Positions 5,396 to 6,366 of a stretch of 6,366 bases of DNA are shown piece after piece. The position numbers were made by a program, and so were the translations under genes. This DNA comes from Nitrospinota bacterium (GTDB lineage Bacteria; Nitrospirota; Thermodesulfovibrionia; Thermodesulfovibrionales; UBA1546). Numbering within the stretch: position 1 is the first letter of the stretch; each line of letters opens with the position of its first letter. The notes under the pieces are model-generated. The model searched no databases and was not told the origin of the DNA. It saw nothing but the letters and a program-made list of their open reading frames with translations. The DNA lies in NCBI GenBank assembly GCA_018896985.1, contig JAHILQ010000272.1, forward strand, positions 1 to 6,366, given 5' to 3'.

Positions 5396-6202
5396 ATGCA
5401 AACAATAACTGCAAAGAGAGTGCTCATATTCGTAATTGTCGTGTTCTCCATGAGTTTAATGGTTGGGTGTTCCGGTATGGAGAAAAGACCCGAATACAGA
5501 TCAGGATATTTGTACTATCCTGTGGCATTAGTCAATGCAGACAGGGCACTTGATGAAGCTCGCGTGGCGGGTAAAGACAAGGAATGTCCGGCAGAATTTA
5601 ATGCTGCAAAAGACATGGTGGACAAGGCCTACGAGGTCTATATGGCATGCCGTACGCAGGAAGCGATTGATATGGCACAGGAAGCGATTAACAAAATTAA
5701 GGCCCTTTGCCCGGCGAGACCAAGAACTGGGATGAAATCTGAACCGAAGGCTGCGGAGCCGGTAGTTATCCTTGTGTCTGAGCCGAAGGCTGCGGAAAAG
5801 GTAATTGTCCTTGCGGTTGAGCCGAAGATTGAGGAGAAGGTAATCGTCCTTGCCTTTGAGGACATACATTTCGATTTCGACAAGTCGACCCTTACCAAAG
5901 AAGCGCAGGTGATACTGAAAAGGAACCTCCAGCTTCTGAAAGAAAACCCTAAAGCCAAAGTCCGTATTGCAGGGTATACCTCTGCTTCCGGCACTGAAGA
6001 GTACAACCAAAAGTTGAGCGAAAGAAGGGCAAAAGCTGTCAAAGATTACCTCGTAGAAGAAGGGGTCGTTACTCCTGACAGGCTTTCCGAAATCGGATAT
6101 GGTGAAACAAAACCGGCGATGTATGAAGCGGCACCGAAAGACCTTTACTCAAAAGCGGCAAAGGCTAACATGAGAGTTCTTTTTGAGATCATCGTGAAAT
6201 AA
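5396..6202 (+). CDS. OmpA-domain lipoprotein with repeat linker
   Basis: A 268-residue protein. Residues 1-24 are a lipoprotein signal (TAKR, then a hydrophobic core) with lipobox M-V-G-C, so C25 would be lipidated. Residues about 40-107 are helical and Ala-rich (LVNADRALDEARVAG, EFNAAKDMVDKAYEVY, AIDMAQEAINKI), resembling DUF4398-like helical repeats, with extra cysteines C64, C85 and C105. Residues 116-154 are three tandem 13-residue repeats. Residues 157-268 form an OmpA-type peptidoglycan-binding domain: IHFDFDKSTL, then N204-QK-L207-S208-ER-R211-A and IGYGETKP. The diaminopimelate-binding Asp of E. coli OmpA (GYTD) is Ser196 here (GYTS); the matching Arg is kept as R211. The likely role is tethering outer membrane to cell wall, inferred from the family. 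The start is ATG 5396 with AAGGAG 8 nt upstream. An in-frame TTG at 5345 would put 17 polar residues before the signal peptide and is rejected. Confidence 0.9.
   Translation: MQTITAKRVLIFVIVVFSMSLMVGCSGMEKRPEYRSGYLYYPVALVNADRALDEARVAGKDKECPAEFNAAKDMVDKAYEVYMACRTQEAIDMAQEAINKIKALCPARPRTGMKSEPKAAEPVVILVSEPKAAEKVIVLAVEPKIEEKVIVLAFEDIHFDFDKSTLTKEAQVILKRNLQLLKENPKAKVRIAGYTSASGTEEYNQKLSERRAKAVKDYLVEEGVVTPDRLSEIGYGETKPAMYEAAPKDLYSKAAKANMRVLFEIIVK
5741..5857 (+). repeat. Three tandem 39-bp repeats inside the OmpA lipoprotein gene
   Basis: Units start at 5741, 5780 and 5819. They encode EPKAAEPVVILVS, EPKAAEKVIVLAV and EPKIEEKVIVLAF; a degenerate fourth start (FEDIHF) runs into the OmpA domain. Units 1 and 2 share GCCGAAGGCTGCGGA-like DNA apart from a few bases, which suggests recent in-frame duplication. 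They form an alternating charged/hydrophobic linker between the helical part and the wall-binding domain. Copy number may vary between strains. Confidence 0.85.
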
Positions 6203-6226
6203 GACCGTAGTTACATTTATTAACAT

Positions 6227-6244
6227 TGCAATCGTATGATTGCA
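6227..6244. repeat. Perfect 7-bp inverted repeat between the two lipoprotein genes
   Basis: TGCAATC-GTAT-GATTGCA is a 7-bp stem with a 4-nt loop, 24 nt after the OmpA lipoprotein stop and 23 nt before the next start. It is not followed by a T-run, so more likely an mRNA-processing or stabilising hairpin, or an operator, than a terminator. Confidence 0.55.
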
Positions 6245-6267
6245 CACCTAAAGACAGGAGGAGTGAA

Positions 6268-6366
6268 ATGAAGAAGGTTATTTTTATGGCAGTGTTAATG
6301 GTTTTTGGATTGGCCTTGTTTTCGGGCTGCGCCTCTATGACGGGCAGAACGGCAGGCGAACACATC
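6268..6366 (+). CDS. Lipoprotein, probably BON-domain, 3' end missing
   Basis: Only the first 33 residues are in the window. It begins with a short lipoprotein signal (MKKVIFMAVLMVFGLALF) and lipobox F-S-G-C, so C21 would be lipidated. The following ASMTGRTAGEHI resembles the entry into BON-domain lipoproteins, which commonly continue with a TAGEYIDD-like stretch and then I-T-x-K-V-K. BON domains bind phospholipid membranes and occur in osmotic or envelope-stress proteins such as OsmY and DolP. The Shine-Dalgarno AGGAGG (6256-6261) is strong and 6 nt from ATG 6268. It is 65 bp after the OmpA lipoprotein in the same direction, and no separate promoter was convincing. The lipoprotein call is firm; the BON call rests on 12 residues. 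Confidence 0.75.
   Translation, partial: MKKVIFMAVLMVFGLALFSGCASMTGRTAGEHI

Noticed and set aside
5528..6042. Long - strand frames (160 and 134 codons) opposite the OmpA lipoprotein gene
   Set aside because: They are antisense shadows of a well-supported gene, with repeats mirrored from the linker and no start signals.
6226..6254. TTGCAA-N17-TAAAGA as a promoter for the last gene
   Set aside because: Both boxes are poor, and transcription would start on or after the ribosome binding site.

Overview
The window reads as a bacterial chromosome fragment, probably Gram-negative. Two lipoproteins, an OmpA-type peptidoglycan-binding domain and an AsmA-family protein all imply an outer membrane. 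The gene styles (RecR ending, MTA/SAH-type deaminase, lmo0937-like mini-protein, SxSG variant OmpA lipoprotein) make me think of Nitrospirota or a deltaproteobacterial lineage. That placement is an impression from memory, not something tested here.

Left part (1-1964, + strand): a tight three-gene run. It holds the 3' part of a YacP-like NYN-domain ribonuclease, a six-or-more-helix PAP2-type membrane phosphatase overlapping it by 4 bp (ATGA), and recR 27 bp further on. Next comes a convergent gene on the - strand (1967-3277), an amidohydrolase of the MTA/SAH deaminase (MtaD) type. The two stop codons are only 2 bp apart, inside a 13-bp palindrome. The deaminase starts at a TTG with a good Shine-Dalgarno. 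Its upstream region has a perfect TATAAT box, an inverted repeat in the presumed 5' leader and an 11-bp direct repeat.

Middle (3461-4885, - strand): a short AsmA-family inner-membrane-anchored protein. It is visibly more GC-rich than the genes to its left (hand counts of single 60-base lines: 41/60 at 3541-3600 versus 23/60 at 661-720).

Right part (about 5050-6366, + strand): an envelope-type cassette transcribed divergently from asmA. A near-consensus promoter (TTGACA-N16-TAAAAT) carries three AGGTAA/TTACCT half-sites around its core. It drives a 49-aa two-helix membrane mini-protein (lmo0937/DUF5670 type), then a 21-codon open frame with a consensus Shine-Dalgarno, then an OmpA-domain lipoprotein with three tandem 13-residue linker repeats, then a second lipoprotein cut by the window end that probably carries a BON domain. 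The short frame ends 2 nt before the OmpA lipoprotein start, so the two are probably translationally coupled. The two small genes are the least obvious items here. I infer an envelope-stress role for the cassette from family associations only.

No tRNA, rRNA, CRISPR array, insertion sequence or phage gene is visible. Gene-free stretches are all under 300 bases: 3278-3460 and 4886-5133 are the largest and are described as features.
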